Shown: positions 7,595 through 16,226 of the stretch, in pieces | Layout of the letters: every line of letters starts with the position of its first letter | Numbering within the stretch: the stretch's first letter is position 1 | Source of the DNA: Gammaproteobacteria bacterium | GTDB taxonomy: Bacteria > Pseudomonadota > Gammaproteobacteria > GCA-002705445 > GCA-002716945 | Direction: 5' to 3' | Assembly (NCBI GenBank): GCA_002716945.1 | Contig: PBCF01000002.1 | Coordinates: 78,404 to 142,403 of the forward strand | Length of the DNA stretch: 64,000 nucleotides | Notes under the pieces: generated by a model | Told to the model about the DNA's origin: nothing | Databases searched by the model: none | The model's input: the letters and a program-made list of their open reading frames with translations, nothing else | Translations under genes and position numbers: made by a program

Positions 7595-8677
7595 TTAAAA
7601 GCCGTGTGTCATGCCAATTGTCCAAGTACGAACAGCATTTCCTGAGTCTTCATATCCTTGACGAGCATAACCAAATAATAGACTGCTGCTTTTACTTAAA
7701 GCAGTTTCTGCTGCAATAGCAACAGTGTCATAGTCCTCTGTATCGGCACCAGCAGAATCACCTTCAGATTTGGCTAGTTGCCACATAGTGTTTCCTGATT
7801 TATAATGCGCGCCAAAAGTTTGGATTTTTCCATCACCATTGGTAGCAAAAGTATCTGAAATTTCAGTATCTTCGTTAGTCATAAAAACACCTAGTCCAGG
7901 CATTACTTTATATGATGCAAAAAGTTTATCATTGGTTGAGCCATTATTTGAATTACCTGAGTCTATATTGTCATGTGAAGTGGCTATACCAATCTCAAAA
8001 CCAGGTAAAAATAAATCTTTTAGTTTCAACGCATATGAGTAGTCCCTTTTTTGAACACTAGCATTTGTTTGTTCGCTAAGTCCATACATATAAGCAAACT
8101 CAATTGGACCCATAGCTGCGTGGTAGGATAATACTCCGCCCCATGTGCTTGCTATACCAAAGGTACCTTTTGAAAAACCACCATGTTGATTTAAAGCAAC
8201 GGCTGTATCCATTGTCGTATCATACATACCAAAAGTTTTGTATGGTGATTCAAATGTACCAAATCCGATATAACCCAAAGGAGTTTCTAGTCCTAGATTA
8301 CCAACATGTAAATCAAACGTTTGACAGTCATTTTTACCAGCAGTGGTATCATTTCTATCACAAGTAGTTCCATCATCAGTTGAAATACCGTCGCCAATAT
8401 CAAATTTGTATTCCATTCTTCCAACAAGCGTCATACCGCCCATTGGTTCCTTAAATTTAAGTCCGATTCTACTTTTACCTCCATTATCTCTCAGGCTATC
8501 AGAAGTAGCTGCTGCTCCAGTGCTCTTTTCCTCATACCCAAGGTATATTTTTCCATAAAAATGCACTCCTTTTGAGTGAGCCATATGAGAAGACATTGAT
8601 TGCGAATTACTAGCACCACCCGCAAAAGTTATGCTAGATATTGACAAAAGTAGAACAAATGTACATATTCTGTTCAT
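7595..8677 (-). CDS. General outer-membrane porin
   Basis: A 360-residue trimeric-porin-type beta-barrel for passive uptake of small solutes. It has a clear signal peptide (about residues 1-19, cleavage near TFA-GG), alternating amphipathic strands such as SRIGLKFKEPMGGMTLVGRMEYKF, a GNLGLETPLGYIGFGTFESP block typical of gamma/beta porins, and the required C-terminal phenylalanine (GMTHGF). The mature N-terminus has an unusual stretch rich in Ser, His and Met (SMSSHMAHSKG). A strong AAGGGG ribosome-binding site, a good sigma-70 promoter and a strong terminator fit a highly expressed single-gene transcript. Solute specificity cannot be read from the sequence. Confidence 0.9.
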   Translation of the reverse strand: MNRICTFVLLLSISSITFAGGASNSQSMSSHMAHSKGVHFYGKIYLGYEEKSTGAAATSDSLRDNGGKSRIGLKFKEPMGGMTLVGRMEYKFDIGDGISTDDGTTCDRNDTTAGKNDCQTFDLHVGNLGLETPLGYIGFGTFESPYKTFGMYDTTMDTAVALNQHGGFSKGTFGIASTWGGVLSYHAAMGPIEFAYMYGLSEQTNASVQKRDYSYALKLKDLFLPGFEIGIATSHDNIDSGNSNNGSTNDKLFASYKVMPGLGVFMTNEDTEISDTFATNGDGKIQTFGAHYKSGNTMWQLAKSEGDSAGADTEDYDTVAIAAETALSKSSSLLFGYARQGYEDSGNAVRTWTIGMTHGF

Positions 8678-8745
8678 GAATTTCCCCTTATTGTATTAGT
8701 GTACTTTCGTTATTTTCTCCCAAATAACATCTATATTCAAGCTAA

Positions 8746-8775
8746 AGTATAGTAAAATAAACTTTTTAGTCACAA
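8746..8775 (-). promoter_or_regulatory. Sigma-70 promoter of the porin gene
   Basis: Read on the minus strand, TTGTGA (8770-8775) and TATACT (8746-8751) are separated by 18 bp. The expected transcription start is near 8739, giving an untranslated leader of about 60 bases ahead of the AAGGGG ribosome-binding site and the ATG at 8677. Confidence 0.6.
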
Positions 8776-8856
8776 ATCTAGCCAAAATTAGAAAAAAATA
8801 TAGATTTATGGATACAATTCATTAGAATATTGTTTTTCTAGAAATATGGGTAAATT

Positions 8857-10026
8857 ATGAATAATCATCTCATGCCAACATATAAACGAAAAGATGTCTC
8901 TTTTGTTCGTGGAGATGGAGTTTATTTGTGGGACACTGAAGGTAAAAAATATATTGATGCATTGTCAGGACTAGCTGTAACCAATCTGGGACACTCTAAT
9001 TTAGAAATCACACAAGTATTAACCTCACAATCTCAAGAATTAATACATACATCAAATGCATTCAATATTACGAATCAAGAAAAGTTGGCAGAAAAACTTT
9101 GCAAATTGACATGCATGGAAAAGGCATTTTTTTGTAATTCTGGTACAGAAGCAGTTGAAGCTGCTCTTAAAATTGCAAAAAAACATGCAAATGATAAAAA
9201 TGTTGTTAATCCAAAAATAATATCTATGAACAATGGATTTCATGGAAGAACTCTGGGAGCGCTCAGTGCAACGTTTAATGGTAAAGCGCAGGATGGTTTT
9301 GAGCCACTATTAGAAGGTTTTTGTCCTGCACCATATAATAATTCTCAATGGTTAATAGATTTTGCTAAAGATAACAACAATGTAGTAGCTGTATTACTGG
9401 AATCTATCCAAGGAGAGGGAGGTATCATTATTCCAGATTCTGACTATCTAGAAAATGTAAGAAAAATTTGTGACACCCACGGATGGTTGATGTTAGTGGA
9501 TGAAGTACAATCTGGATTTTGTAGAACAGGCAAATGGTTTGGCTATCAACATAGTAATATTTTACCAGACGTTGTGATGTTGGCAAAAGCATTAGGTAAT
9601 GGTGTTCCAATAGGTGTTTGTTTAGCAAAAGGAGAGGCTGCTGGGACATTAACTATTGGTGATCATGGATCAACTTTTGGTGGTAATTTTCTGTCCACTG
9701 CTGTTGGATTAAAAGTGGTTGAGATTATGGAAAATCAAAGTATTTGCAAGCATGTTACTGAGATTGGTAAATATTTTAGCACAGAGCTTCAAAAAAAATT
9801 GAAACATTACAAAATTATAAAAGAGATAAGATCAAAAGGATTGATGGTAGGTATAGAATTAAATAAAGAGAGTACTAATTTAGCTATTGATGCACTAAAA
9901 ATTGGATTAGTTATTAACATAACAAGAGGCAATATTATTAGATTGCTTCCCCCTTTAATTATAAAAAAAGAACATGTTGATGAAATTATAGAGAAAATTA
10001 GTTTATTATTAAAGAATTATGAATAA
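8857..10026 (+). CDS. argD: Acetylornithine aminotransferase
   Basis: PLP-dependent class III aminotransferase; it converts N-acetylglutamate semialdehyde to N-acetylornithine in arginine synthesis and may also serve as succinyl-DAP aminotransferase in lysine synthesis. It is 389 residues. Visible motifs are FCNSGTEAVEAALKIAKKH, NNGFHGRTLGALSAT, LLESIQGEGGI, LVDEVQSGFCRTGKWF and the PLP-lysine region MLAKALGNGVPIG. The last 8 bp overlap argF, so the two are translationally coupled. The role is secured by the adjacent argF. Confidence 0.94.
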   Translation: MNNHLMPTYKRKDVSFVRGDGVYLWDTEGKKYIDALSGLAVTNLGHSNLEITQVLTSQSQELIHTSNAFNITNQEKLAEKLCKLTCMEKAFFCNSGTEAVEAALKIAKKHANDKNVVNPKIISMNNGFHGRTLGALSATFNGKAQDGFEPLLEGFCPAPYNNSQWLIDFAKDNNNVVAVLLESIQGEGGIIIPDSDYLENVRKICDTHGWLMLVDEVQSGFCRTGKWFGYQHSNILPDVVMLAKALGNGVPIGVCLAKGEAAGTLTIGDHGSTFGGNFLSTAVGLKVVEIMENQSICKHVTEIGKYFSTELQKKLKHYKIIKEIRSKGLMVGIELNKESTNLAIDALKIGLVINITRGNIIRLLPPLIIKKEHVDEIIEKISLLLKNYE

Positions 10027-10936
10027 AGTCAGACATTTTAAATCATTGTTAGATGTTAATAAGAAAGAATTTTTAAAAATAATTAATAATGCTATTGATA
10101 TTAAAAATAAAATAAACTCTAACGAAAAACTTGATCTATTCAAGAACAAAACATTGGCTATGATTTTTAAAAAAAACTCTACTCGAACTCGTATAGCGTT
10201 TGAGGTGGCAATGTCAAAAATGGGCGGACATGCAATTTTTTTGTCAGAAGAATCATCACAAATTAGTAGAGGTGAAAATTTGTCTGATACTGCAAAAGTA
10301 TTATCCGGTATGGTTGATTTAGTGTTAATTAGAACTAGTAATCATAATGACATACTTGAACTTTCTAATAATTCGGATGTACCTATAATAAATGGCTTAT
10401 CTAATATGTTTCATCCGTGTCAACTACTAGCAGATATACAAACATTTACCGAGATAAAGGGATCTATTGAAAATAAGAAAGTAGCATGGATTGGAGATGG
10501 TTGTAATATGTGCAACTCATATATTAATGCTGCAAAAATACTAGATTTTAATTTGAAAATTTCGATACCGACTGGTTATGAACCAGATGAAAGGACTTTA
10601 GAATTAGCAAGTGATCATGTTGAATTATGTGATTTACCTGGTAACGCTGTTGAAGATTGTGACTTAGTAACTACTGATGTCTGGGCTAGTATGGGTTTAG
10701 AATCCGAGTCTGACAAAAGAAAAAATGTTTTTAAAGGATATCAAGTCAATTCTAATTTGATGAGTAAAGCAAAAAAAGATGCAATTTTTATGCACTGTCT
10801 ACCAGCTCATCGAGGTGAAGAGGTTGAAGCTGATGTTATAGATGGTAAACAGAGCGTAGTTTGGCAACAAGCTCACAATAGGTTATATACTAGCATCGCC
10901 TTAATAGATTTTTTATTGAACGAGAATAGTAATTAG
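10019..10936 (+). CDS. argF: Ornithine carbamoyltransferase
   Basis: Makes citrulline from ornithine and carbamoyl phosphate, the latter supplied by CarAB encoded at 33.6 kb. It is 305 residues, normal length. The carbamoyl-phosphate loop is KKNSTRTRIAFEVAM (near residues 51-65), HPCQLLADIQT follows, and the ornithine-binding Cys is in MHCLPAHRGEEV. The start ATG at 10019 lies inside the end of argD. It ends 4 bp into the converging ptsI gene with no terminator between them. Confidence 0.96.
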   Translation: MNKVRHFKSLLDVNKKEFLKIINNAIDIKNKINSNEKLDLFKNKTLAMIFKKNSTRTRIAFEVAMSKMGGHAIFLSEESSQISRGENLSDTAKVLSGMVDLVLIRTSNHNDILELSNNSDVPIINGLSNMFHPCQLLADIQTFTEIKGSIENKKVAWIGDGCNMCNSYINAAKILDFNLKISIPTGYEPDERTLELASDHVELCDLPGNAVEDCDLVTTDVWASMGLESESDKRKNVFKGYQVNSNLMSKAKKDAIFMHCLPAHRGEEVEADVIDGKQSVVWQQAHNRLYTSIALIDFLLNENSN

Positions 10937-12672
10937 AAATTGTTATTTAAATAATTTAGTAATTTATTTTTTTGTTCCAAATCATCACAATTTATAATTT
11001 TATTTGTAATCTTTTCAAGATTAGAAGTGTCTGTATTGAGTATGATATCCTTTATTTCTGGAAGTGCACTTGGATGCATGCTAAATGAACGTAACCCCAT
11101 ACCTAACAGTAATTTTGTACAATTGATATCTCCAGCCATCTCTCCACATAAAGCAACTGAAATATTATTTTTTTTGCCCGCATCAATAGTCATTTTAATT
11201 AAGCTTAAAACAGCGGAATTTAATGGGTCATATAAATAATTAACTTCTTCGTCTATCCTATCTATAGCAAGTGTGTATTGTACCAAATCATTTGTTCCAA
11301 TCGAAAAAAAATCAACATATTTTGCAAATCTATTTGCAAGTACTGCCGAAGATGGAACCTCTATCATTATTCCAGTTTCAAAATTTTTTATAAATTTTTT
11401 CTTTTCTTTTTTTAAAATACTTTTTGCTTTTTCAATTAGATTAAATGCTGTATAAATTTCTGATACATTGGTAATCATTGGAAGTAGAATTTTTATCTTT
11501 CCATAGTAACCAGCCCTCATAATTGCTTTAACTTGATTAATAAAAATGGTTTCATCATTCAAACTATGTCTAATGCCTCTCAAGCCCAAAGCAGGATTCC
11601 TGGCAATAGAACCTTTTTTAATATTTTCTGGTACTTCTTTATCAGATCCAATATCTAAAGTTCTAAAAATTACGGGTTTATTCTTGATTTTCTGAACTAT
11701 TTTTTTATATGCTAAAAATTGCTCTTTTTCTGATGGCACATCTTCTCTTTCTGTATAAAGATATTCTGTTCTGAACAAACCAATCCCATCTGTACTAGTT
11801 TTATTTATTATTTTTAACTCCTGAGGCAATTCTAAATTCACCATTAGTTCAATTCTTTGGTTATTTTTTGTTGTATTTTTTTTGTTTAAGACTTTAGTTA
11901 ATTGTTTTTTCTTTTTTAAAGATTCAATTTGTTTGGACTTATAATATTTAAGTGCTTCATTATCTGGATTGACTATCACGACACCTTTGTCTCCATCAAT
12001 TATAATGTGATCATCGTTATATACCACCTTTTGTATATCTTTAACATTAACAACGGTTGGAATTTCTAAACTCCTTGTCAGGATAGAGCTATGTGAAGAT
12101 TGGCCACCAAATTCAGAAATTAATCCAAGCCCTTTAGATTCATGTGTTAACAGAACATCAGATGGAGTTAAATCATTGGCTACAATAATTCTGTTTTTAA
12201 AATATTTTAAATTTGTTTTAACTTGGGATGTTTTATCAGAAAGGTTATCAAGAATTGTATGTACAACATGTTTGATATCATCAATTCTTTGCTTTATATA
12301 TAGATCATCAATTTTATCAAAAGACTTTTCTAGATTTTGAAACTCATTATATATAGACCATTCAGCAGTAAATCCCTTATTTTTGATATTCTTTATAATA
12401 CTATTCAAAAATATTTTATCTTTAGTTAATTGAATTTGAGTTTCTAATAACTGGGAAACATTTTTAGATATAGAATTTCCAACATTTTTTTTTAAAATAA
12501 TGAATTGATTGAGAGTTATTTGAACTGCTTTATCAAATCTACTTACTTCTTTAGATAATTTTTCTTTTTTTATAAATTTTTTTTTAATAATAGGTTGTCC
12601 TTTCTCAATTATGTAACATTTCCCAATTGAGATACCTTTTGAAACCGGATCACCTTGTAATACTATTGCCAT
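10933..12672 (-). CDS. ptsI: PTS enzyme I
   Basis: Phosphoenolpyruvate-protein phosphotransferase, 579 residues; it autophosphorylates on His194 (GGQSSHSSIL) and passes phosphate to HPr. The PEP-binding barrel is present, including SIGTNDLVQYTLAIDR and the catalytic ALCGEMAGD cysteine. There is no N-terminal GAF domain, so this is classical EI and not PtsP. It is the last gene of the long minus-strand array and follows ptsH by 1 bp. No sugar permease (EIIB/C) is encoded in the window, so its outputs are likely the EIIA proteins encoded just upstream. Confidence 0.95.
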   Translation of the reverse strand: MAIVLQGDPVSKGISIGKCYIIEKGQPIIKKKFIKKEKLSKEVSRFDKAVQITLNQFIILKKNVGNSISKNVSQLLETQIQLTKDKIFLNSIIKNIKNKGFTAEWSIYNEFQNLEKSFDKIDDLYIKQRIDDIKHVVHTILDNLSDKTSQVKTNLKYFKNRIIVANDLTPSDVLLTHESKGLGLISEFGGQSSHSSILTRSLEIPTVVNVKDIQKVVYNDDHIIIDGDKGVVIVNPDNEALKYYKSKQIESLKKKKQLTKVLNKKNTTKNNQRIELMVNLELPQELKIINKTSTDGIGLFRTEYLYTEREDVPSEKEQFLAYKKIVQKIKNKPVIFRTLDIGSDKEVPENIKKGSIARNPALGLRGIRHSLNDETIFINQVKAIMRAGYYGKIKILLPMITNVSEIYTAFNLIEKAKSILKKEKKKFIKNFETGIMIEVPSSAVLANRFAKYVDFFSIGTNDLVQYTLAIDRIDEEVNYLYDPLNSAVLSLIKMTIDAGKKNNISVALCGEMAGDINCTKLLLGMGLRSFSMHPSALPEIKDIILNTDTSNLEKITNKIINCDDLEQKNKLLNYLNNNF

Positions 12673-12673
12673 T

Positions 12674-12940
12674 TTATTCTTCTTTAAATTTACTATTAAT
12701 AAGTTTTTCTAGTTCTATTATAGCTTTACTCTCATCTTCTCCACTAGCTTTAACTTTTAACAAAGTGCCTTTCGGAGCTGATAGCATAAGAATTTTCATG
12801 ATACTTTTTGCATCTGCAGATTTTTTACCATTAAAAATTGTTATTTTTGATTTATATTTAGATGATAATGTAACAATTTTTGCAGCTGCTCTAGCATGTA
12901 GACCTAGTTTATTTTCAATTTTTACTATTTTTTCTAACAT
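12674..12940 (-). CDS. ptsH: PTS phosphocarrier protein HPr
   Basis: An 88-residue phosphocarrier linking EI to EIIA proteins. The active histidine is His15 in NKLGLHARAAA. The regulatory serine region, Ser46 in DAKSIMKIL, is also conserved even though no HPr kinase gene is seen beside it. The start ATG at 12940 gives the canonical N-terminus and makes the gene overlap EIIA by 26 bp; ptsI follows after 1 bp. Confidence 0.95.
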   Translation of the reverse strand: MLEKIVKIENKLGLHARAAAKIVTLSSKYKSKITIFNGKKSADAKSIMKILMLSAPKGTLLKVKASGEDESKAIIELEKLINSKFKEE

Positions 12941-13325
12941 TTTTTATATTTACTATACTATTAACACCACCCTCAATTGCTTTCTTTGTCATTTCTTTAA
13001 GCGAACAAGATGGATAATTAAAAACATTCAGTAACATAGAAAGGTTAACTCCTGAAACTATAGATACATTGCTTTTATTACTAAAATTACTAGCTATATT
13101 GCTTGGAGTGGCCCCAAAAACATCTGTTAATACTAATACACCTTTTCCTTCATCAAGAACTTTTATATATTGTTTAGCTAGATTAGTAACATCAGCTGGA
13201 TTATCATATTGATCAACAGATAGAATTTCCACTCTAGTTGGTATGCTGCCATAAACAGATTTAGCAGCTAGCAATAATTGTGAGCCAATATCATTATGTG
13301 TTAATAATAATAATCCTACGTTCAT
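12915..13325 (-). CDS. PTS EIIA component, mannose/fructose family, stand-alone
   Basis: A 136-residue EIIA-Man-family protein with phosphorylatable His10 in LLLLTHNDIG and VLVLTDVFGATPSNIA in the core. It has no fused EIIB domain. In Beta- and some Gammaproteobacteria such a protein ends a phosphorelay with HPr and EI and regulates rather than imports; that order (EIIA, HPr, EI) is exactly what is seen here. It overlaps rapZ by 4 bp upstream and ptsH by 26 bp downstream. The target of regulation is not known. Confidence 0.9.
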   Translation of the reverse strand: MNVGLLLLTHNDIGSQLLLAAKSVYGSIPTRVEILSVDQYDNPADVTNLAKQYIKVLDEGKGVLVLTDVFGATPSNIASNFSNKSNVSIVSGVNLSMLLNVFNYPSCSLKEMTKKAIEGGVNSIVNIKNVRKNSKN

Positions 13326-13708
13326 TTTATATCCCTATGTTTAATTAAGATATTATTATATTTTACAGACAATAGTTTATAAAGAACTTCTGTTAAATAG
13401 ACTGATCGATGTTTGCCTCCAGTACAACCAATTGAAATTGTTATTAATTCACGATCCATGCTTAAAAAAGTAGGAATCCATTTTTCAAGAAATTTTTGAA
13501 TAGATTTCCTCATATCATTAGTTTGTTTGTCTGTTTCAAAAAAAGTGATAACTTTTTTACTTTTTCCATTCAAGTTTTTCAATTTTTTATCCCAAAAAGG
13601 ATTCTTCAAACAACGCACATCAAACATAAAGTCACTATTATTTGGTATTTTATTTTTGAAACCAAAGGATTGGAGTAATATTGGGATATTATTTTTGCTT
13701 TTTTTCAT
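13322..13708 (-). CDS. rapZ: RapZ, C-terminal domain only
   Basis: RapZ in enterobacteria binds small RNAs and controls GlmS levels; it is about 284 residues with an N-terminal P-loop domain and a C-terminal RNA/GlmS-binding domain. Here only the second half is encoded: SFGFKNKIP (residues 14-22), MFDVRCLKNPFWD and the signature GCTGGKHRSV (residues 94-103), 128 residues from ATG 13708. An upstream in-frame ATG at 13783 would add 25 residues that fall wholly inside ptsN and match nothing. There is no room for the kinase-like domain, because intact ptsN occupies the upstream DNA. The gene overlaps ptsN by 20 bp and EIIA by 4 bp. Confidence 0.85.
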   Translation of the reverse strand: MKKSKNNIPILLQSFGFKNKIPNNSDFMFDVRCLKNPFWDKKLKNLNGKSKKVITFFETDKQTNDMRKSIQKFLEKWIPTFLSMDRELITISIGCTGGKHRSVYLTEVLYKLLSVKYNNILIKHRDIK

Positions 13709-14153
13709 CAAAATTTCTAATAATTTCTGCCAAATTTTTAGATGAAGATGCATTTTTGATTTGTTGTCTAATTGATTTATCATCTAACATTTCCGTAATA
13801 CCACCTAAAACTTTTACATGATCATCTGATTTACAATTTGGAACTAATAATGCAAAAATTAGATCGACCTTATCCCCGTCATTAGCATCAAACTCTATAC
13901 CTTCATTGAGTATAATAATAATTAAGTTAATTTTATCTAAATTATCTAATCGAGCGTGTGGAATAGCAACGCCATTTCCAAGAGCAGTAGGACCTAATTT
14001 TTCTCTTTCATATAATTTTTCAAAAACTAAATCTTCATTGATATTAGTTTTTGAGGCAAGCGATTTACTTAATTTTTCTAATACGCTTTTTTTGCTTTCT
14101 AAAGTCATATTAAGAAAAATAAGATCTTCATCTAATATTTGATACAAATTCAT
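13689..14153 (-). CDS. ptsN: Nitrogen-regulatory PTS EIIA (PtsN)
   Basis: A 154-residue EIIA-Ntr regulator with phosphorylation-site His66 in GVAIPHARL, preceded by KLGPTALGNG. The ATG at 14153 is chosen because it gives the family N-terminus and sits 1 bp after the rpoN stop; the longer frame to 14240 would overlap rpoN by 86 bp. In other proteobacteria it receives phosphate through PtsP/NPr and controls potassium and stress functions; here the HPr and EI encoded downstream may serve. The usual hpf gene between rpoN and ptsN is absent. Confidence 0.92.
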   Translation of the reverse strand: MNLYQILDEDLIFLNMTLESKKSVLEKLSKSLASKTNINEDLVFEKLYEREKLGPTALGNGVAIPHARLDNLDKINLIIIILNEGIEFDANDGDKVDLIFALLVPNCKSDDHVKVLGGITEMLDDKSIRQQIKNASSSKNLAEIIRNFDEKKQK

Positions 14154-14154
14154 T

Positions 14155-15501
14155 TTATTTAATTTTTCTATCGTTTGCTTTAGGTATTGATAACATCTCT
14201 CGATATTTAGATATAGTTCTTCGTGCAACTTTAATTCCATTTTTGCTTAATGAATCAGATATCTGTAAATCACTTAAGGGGTCCAATTTATCTTCTTTTT
14301 TGATAATATTCTCTAATAATGACTTTATAGCTCTAGATGAAATACTCTCACCCAGATTTGTTTTAAGTTCAGAAGAAAAAAAATATTTCATTTCATATAC
14401 ACCTCTAGGCGTTTGTACAAATTTATTATTTGTGCATCTAGATACTGTAGACTCATGCATGTTTATAGTTTTGGAAATATCTTTGAGTGTAAGTGGTTTT
14501 ATTCCAATTTCACCTTGATTTAGAAATTCTCTTTGTTCCTCAAAAATTAATTTAGCAACTTGCAATATTGTTAAGTTTCTGTTTTTTAGAGCTTTTAAAA
14601 AGAATTTAGCATTTTGAAGATTAGATTTTAAATATTCTTTATCTTCTTTATTTTTTATATTGGTTATCATATCAACATAAATTTTATTTATTTTTATTTT
14701 TGGATTAATCGTCGGATTTAGTTCTGTAACCCATTTACCTTCTTTTTTTGATACAACAATATCTGGTATGATCTGATGTTGATCTAGATTACCAACGAAC
14801 ATAAGTCCAGGCTTAGGGTTGAGGGATTTTATAAGCTCCATAACTGAGACAGATTCATCGTGTTGGTTAATTTCATTTAGTAACAGATCCAATTCCACTA
14901 TATTTGCATTAGGATTATTTTTTACTTTATTTAATATATTAGTAGTAATACTGTAATTTTCATGATTTTTATAAAAATGATTTAGCTGTATTTCCAAGCA
15001 TTCGATTAAATTATTTGCCCCTACACCAATTGGATCAAAAGTTTGTACTCTATGAAGCACTGCAAATATTTCTTGAAAATTTATTTCCATATTTTTATTT
15101 AACATTAAGAATAAATCTTTAGCATTAATTGTCAGATATCCATCGTCATTAATATAATCAATTATATGATATGCAATTAATCTATCTTTATCTGTTAATG
15201 ATGATAATCTGAGTTGCCATATTAAATAGTCACGTAAGTTTTCTTGGTTGACAGGGATATCATTCAATTGATCAACTGATTTTACTTCAAGGTTCCCTGT
15301 ACTTATAGACATTTCTTGAGAAATTGCTGATAATTCTATATAGTTTTCATGCTCTAAAAATGGATTAGAAATAATTTGTTCGTCAATTTCTTTTTGTAAA
15401 TCTAATGAATTCAATTGTAATAATTTGATAGCTAATTGAATTTGCGTTGTCATTGCAAGTTTATTTGTTATAGACAGTGATTGTTTATTTTTAATCTTCA
15501 T
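14155..15501 (-). CDS. rpoN: RNA polymerase sigma-54 factor
   Basis: Alternative sigma factor for -24/-12 promoters that need an AAA+ activator. It is 448 residues with the three expected parts: a glutamine- and leucine-rich N-terminus (TTQIQLAIKLLQLNSLDLQKEI), the core-binding region, and the C-terminal DNA-binding part with the RpoN box ARRTISKYRE (about residues 426-435). A short acidic linker makes it slightly smaller than E. coli RpoN. It overlaps lptB by 4 bp upstream and is followed by ptsN, the common lptB-rpoN-ptsN linkage. No sigma-54 activator is in this window. Confidence 0.95.
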   Translation of the reverse strand: MKIKNKQSLSITNKLAMTTQIQLAIKLLQLNSLDLQKEIDEQIISNPFLEHENYIELSAISQEMSISTGNLEVKSVDQLNDIPVNQENLRDYLIWQLRLSSLTDKDRLIAYHIIDYINDDGYLTINAKDLFLMLNKNMEINFQEIFAVLHRVQTFDPIGVGANNLIECLEIQLNHFYKNHENYSITTNILNKVKNNPNANIVELDLLLNEINQHDESVSVMELIKSLNPKPGLMFVGNLDQHQIIPDIVVSKKEGKWVTELNPTINPKIKINKIYVDMITNIKNKEDKEYLKSNLQNAKFFLKALKNRNLTILQVAKLIFEEQREFLNQGEIGIKPLTLKDISKTINMHESTVSRCTNNKFVQTPRGVYEMKYFFSSELKTNLGESISSRAIKSLLENIIKKEDKLDPLSDLQISDSLSKNGIKVARRTISKYREMLSIPKANDRKIK

Positions 15502-16226
15502 AATTTAAAATCTTTTCCTAGATATACTTCACGCACCGTTTTGTCTTTTACTATATCACTGGCACTGCCTTTCGCAATAACTCTTCCACTACTTATAATG
15601 TATGCTTCGTTACAGACACCCAATGTTTCTCTTACATTATGATCTGTTATGAGGACACCAATTCCTGAATCAGCTAACGATTTTATAATTGCTTGTATAT
15701 CAATTACAGATATCGGGTCTATACCTGCGAAAGGCTCATCTAATAATAAAAATTTAGGATCGGTAGTTAGTGCTCTTGCTATTTCAACCCTTCTTCTTTC
15801 TCCGCCTGACAAACTACTCCCTATAGTATTTAGTATATTTTTTATCCGTAATTTATCTACAAGTTCATCAAACCTTTCTTTTTTTTGTTTTTTATTTAAA
15901 TCATTTCTTGTTTCTAAAATTGCTAATATATTATCTTTTGCTGTAAGGTTTCTAAATATTGAAGCTTCTTGTGGAAGGTAGCTTATTCCCATTTTAGCTC
16001 TAAGATGCATTGGATGCTCAATAATATTAGAATTTCCATCAATATTTATCTGGCCACTATTACATCTTATTAAGCCAACAATTATAAAGAATGTAGTTGT
16101 TTTACCAGCACCATTTGGACCTAACAATCCAACAACTTTTTTTGTTTCAAGTGATATATTAATATCATTAACGACTGCCTTATCGCCATATTTTTTTATT
16201 AAATTTTTGCAAACTAAAGAAGACAT
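15498..16226 (-). CDS. lptB: LPS export ABC transporter ATPase
   Basis: Cytoplasmic ATPase that powers LptFG to extract LPS from the inner membrane. It is 242 residues, a single ABC domain: Walker A GPNGAGKTT (near residue 36), signature LSGGERRRVEIAR, Walker B LLLDEPFAGIDP and switch histidine in LITDHNVRETL. The GLIRCNSGQI and MGISYLPQEASIFRNL blocks are typical LptB. It abuts the lptC-like gene with no gap and overlaps rpoN by 4 bp. LptF and LptG are not in this window. Confidence 0.96.
   Translation of the reverse strand: MSSLVCKNLIKKYGDKAVVNDINISLETKKVVGLLGPNGAGKTTTFFIIVGLIRCNSGQINIDGNSNIIEHPMHLRAKMGISYLPQEASIFRNLTAKDNILAILETRNDLNKKQKKERFDELVDKLRIKNILNTIGSSLSGGERRRVEIARALTTDPKFLLLDEPFAGIDPISVIDIQAIIKSLADSGIGVLITDHNVRETLGVCNEAYIISSGRVIAKGSASDIVKDKTVREVYLGKDFKL

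Noticed and set aside
12627..13034. Plus-strand frame of 135 codons across ptsI, ptsH and EIIA
   Set aside because: Antisense to three recognised PTS genes; hydrophobic composition arises from the reverse complement of lysine- and aspartate-rich coding sequence.
13709..13783. Upstream extension of rapZ to ATG 13783
   Set aside because: The 25 extra codons fall inside ptsN in another frame and do not match RapZ; the homology begins just after the internal ATG at 13708.
14154..14240. Upstream extension of ptsN to 14240
   Set aside because: It would overlap rpoN by 86 bp and add residues that the EIIA-Ntr family lacks; ATG 14153 gives the expected length and His66 numbering.
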